Positions 5,101 to 6,575 of a DNA stretch of 6,575 nt are shown in pieces. The position numbers and the translations under genes are program-made. This stretch comes from W11650 sp963545585 (GTDB lineage: Bacteria; Bacillota; Clostridia; Lachnospirales; Vallitaleaceae), in NCBI GenBank assembly GCA_963545585.1, contig CAUUKX010000107.1, forward strand, positions 1-6,575, read 5' to 3'. A model generated the notes under the pieces. The model was not told the origin of the DNA. It ran no database searches and saw only the letters and a program-made list of their open reading frames with translations. Position 1 is the first letter of the stretch; the number at the start of each line of letters is the position of its first letter.

Positions 5101-6342
5101 TTAAACCGGCTGCGAATCCGAAATTTCTTGGGAATGCCGGTCAATTTCCCGATCTTCGATGTGAAGCCCTTCTTCTAAAATATCAAAATAATCAATTTCA
5201 AACTGATATTTTCCGTTTCGGTAGTATTCTCGCGGCACTCGCTTGCCGATCAGACACATGATTTCATAGTTAATGGTTTGGCAAAGTTCAGCCGCTTCCT
5301 CAATCGAAATCCTCTGCCCGCCTTGCCGGCCAAGTAAAACCACCTCATCACCGGCCACCGCTTCCGGAATGGCGCTGAGGTCAACCATCATCTGATCCAT
5401 GCACACCCGGCCGATGACCGGAGCGTACCGACCGTGAATCAAAACCCGGCCGCGGTTTGACAAAATCCGCTGATAGCCATCGGCATAGCCAACTGAAACC
5501 GTACCGATTCTGGTTGGCTTATCCGTTTGATAAATCCCGCCGTAGCTGATTGACCGCCCGGCCGGAACTTCCTTAACAAAAATCAGACGCGAACAAATGG
5601 ACAGGGCCGGTTTTAAGGCAATTTGGTCTTTGGCGGTAAACTCCGACGGATAAGAGCCATATAAGATGATGCCAGCTCGTACCATCGTAAAATAAGATTC
5701 GGCATAATTCAAAATCCCGGCACTATTGGCGGCATGAATCTCCTTGGGGCAAACTCCTGCCGCTTTCAGCTGTTCAATAAAAAAAGAAAACTCCCAAAGC
5801 TGCTCCCTGGTATAACTTTCCTCTTCCTCATCAGCCTTCGCAAAATGCGTAAACAAGCCTTCCATTTCAAGAAACGGCAGTGCCGCCATCCGTTTAATTT
5901 CCTCGACAGAAGCTTGACTTACGGCAAAGCCCAGTCTCCCCATGCCAGTATCGACCTTGATATGAACCTTGACCTTATGTCCAGATTTGGCTGCCGCTTC
6001 GTTAATCTCGGCTGCCATGACTGGCTCATATACCGTCTGCGCCAAATCAAAAGCTGCCAGTGCCGGATAATCCTCCCGACCAGTAAAGCCCAAAATCAAA
6101 ATCGGTGTTTGGATACCATTTTTGCGCAGCGAAATTCCTTCCTGAATCGTAGCCACGCCGAATATATCAATTCCCAGCTCCACCAACTCCCATGCCACCG
6201 GCAAAGCGCCGTGTCCATATGCGTCGGCTTTGATAATCCCCATGATTTTAACCTTTTCCGGCAATGTCTGCCGGATAGCACCGTAATTGTGGCGAATGGC
6301 ATCCAAATCCACTTTCGCCGTTACTCTCTTAAAAGCCATCAT
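5101..6342 (-). CDS. alr: Alanine racemase (PLP-dependent)
   Basis: Interconverts L- and D-alanine in the cytoplasm, supplying D-Ala for peptidoglycan. The 413 residues comprise a TIM-barrel domain (about 8-235) and a C-terminal beta domain (about 240-375). Visible active-site elements are the PLP lysine K38 in IIKADAYGHG, R136 in DTGMGRLG, H166 in GLFTHFA, HAANSAG at 203-209, R222 in VRAGIILYG, the catalytic tyrosine Y267 in SISYGGIY, GYADGY at 285-290 and VCMDQ at 313-317. All key residues are present. A tail of about 38 residues (376-413), acidic and polar, extends past the usual end near KRVPREY. Two adjacent ATGs begin the frame; GAGGG (6346-6350) is 3 nt from the first and 6 nt from the second, so initiation at 6339 is at least as likely. 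It leads the probable alr-MATE operon. Confidence 0.96.
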   Translation of the reverse strand: MMAFKRVTAKVDLDAIRHNYGAIRQTLPEKVKIMGIIKADAYGHGALPVAWELVELGIDIFGVATIQEGISLRKNGIQTPILILGFTGREDYPALAAFDLAQTVYEPVMAAEINEAAAKSGHKVKVHIKVDTGMGRLGFAVSQASVEEIKRMAALPFLEMEGLFTHFAKADEEEESYTREQLWEFSFFIEQLKAAGVCPKEIHAANSAGILNYAESYFTMVRAGIILYGSYPSEFTAKDQIALKPALSICSRLIFVKEVPAGRSISYGGIYQTDKPTRIGTVSVGYADGYQRILSNRGRVLIHGRYAPVIGRVCMDQMMVDLSAIPEAVAGDEVVLLGRQGGQRISIEEAAELCQTINYEIMCLIGKRVPREYYRNGKYQFEIDYFDILEEGLHIEDREIDRHSQEISDSQPV

Positions 6343-6352
6343 TTTCCCTCAA

Positions 6353-6361
6353 ATTATATCA
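6353..6361 (-). promoter_or_regulatory. Extended -10-like TGaTATAAT immediately upstream of alr
   Basis: The minus strand reads TGATATAAT here, a perfect extended -10 string without a recognisable -35. It ends only 2 nt before the alr Shine-Dalgarno GAGGG, so a start 6-8 nt downstream would remove the ribosome binding site and leave an almost leaderless message. It may be a chance match, or it may signal leaderless or internal initiation. The alternative is a promoter beyond the repeats or outside the window. Confidence 0.25.
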
Positions 6362-6362
6362 G

Positions 6363-6446
6363 AGTTCAGGCATCTTATGATTGATACTTCCCATAAAAGC
6401 AAGCTTTCCGGTCGTATCAATCACGAAGCTGCCGTTGCCTATCCTT
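6363..6446. repeat. Partial unit (C) of the two-hairpin repeat: hairpin II and right end only
   Basis: It starts near AGTTCAGG (6363-6370), which matches the inverted end of unit B, and then goes straight into a hairpin-II-like stem: TGATTGATAC (6378-6387) with GTATCAATCA (6414-6423), inner AAAG-CAAG-CTTT (6396-6407). Hairpin I and the core are missing. Positions 6378-6432 are identical to 6521-6575. GCTGCCGTTGCC (6428-6439) occupies the place of the right inverted end. It abuts the alr promoter region. Confidence 0.7.
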
Positions 6447-6450
6447 TTCT

Positions 6451-6575
6451 ATCGTTCCGGCAAGCACTCGTAATTCGCTTCGCAAATTACGAGTGTGGCG
6501 CCCACGCAAATGGATAGTCGTGATTGATACTTCCCATAAAAGCAAGCTTTCCGGTCGTATCAATCACGAAGCTGC
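6451..6575. repeat. Unit (D) of the two-hairpin repeat, cut by the window edge
   Basis: GTTCCGGCAAGC (6454-6465) aligns with the left end of unit B (GTTCAGGGGAGC). Hairpin I pairs CACTCGTAATT (6465-6475) with AATTACGAGTG (6485-6495). The core TGGCGCCCACGCAAAT (6496-6511) resembles that of units A and B. Hairpin II pairs CGTGATTGATAC (6519-6530) with GTATCAATCACG (6557-6568) around AAAG-CAAG-CTTT (6539-6550). Repeat spacing to unit C is 143 bp, close to the 145-bp length of unit B. The array probably continues to the right of the window. Confidence 0.8.

Noticed and set aside
5734..6384. 216-codon plus-strand ORF
   Set aside because: Antisense to alanine racemase, whose motifs are complete; a shadow frame.
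6363..6460. Minus-strand peptide VIDTTGKLAFMGSINH upstream of alr
   Set aside because: Looks protein-like but is the translation of a repeated hairpin arm, lacks start signals, and is preceded by an in-frame stop; treated as a repeat artefact.

Overview
The window looks like a chromosomal segment from an anaerobic, mid-GC Firmicute, most likely a clostridial or Lachnospiraceae-type organism. The basis is an A-type flavodiiron protein (an oxygen/NO-scavenging enzyme typical of anaerobes), strong AGGAGG-type ribosome binding sites, and the style of the tyrosyl-tRNA synthetase. No species can be named from the sequence alone.

Layout. Positions 1-78 may hold the last codons of an upstream plus-strand gene. 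Positions 79-688 contain no convincing gene. They hold a near-consensus sigma-A promoter (217-245) that reads into a 281-bp element (257-537) bounded by imperfect inverted repeats. Inside it are five tandem ~44-nt units, each with a small hairpin whose stem sequence changes in step on both arms. tyrS (689-1921, plus) follows. Its long leader shows no recognisable T-box. A highly structured hairpin with a six-T tail (1976-2078) lies after tyrS. The minus strand then carries fprA (2161-3378), with a 19-codon ORF just after its stop. The 375-bp gap 3379-3753 contains two units (one decayed, one intact) of a second repeat family: a ~143-bp, two-hairpin, MITE-like element. The inverted end of the intact unit forms the stop codon of the next gene. 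That gene is a MATE-family exporter (3754-5088, minus), 12 bp downstream of alanine racemase alr (5101-6342, minus), so the two probably form an alr-MATE operon. The 233 bp upstream of alr hold two more units of the second repeat family, including a 55-bp exact repeat at a 143-bp spacing that runs to the window edge.

The four main genes are ordinary: tyrosine charging, O2/NO detoxification, drug or metabolite export, and D-alanine supply for peptidoglycan. They do not form a single pathway. The unusual content is between the genes: two families of structured repeats, each with inverted ends, conserved cores or flanks, and stems that differ between copies while keeping base pairing. I see no defence system, CRISPR array, transposase gene, tRNA or rRNA in the window.
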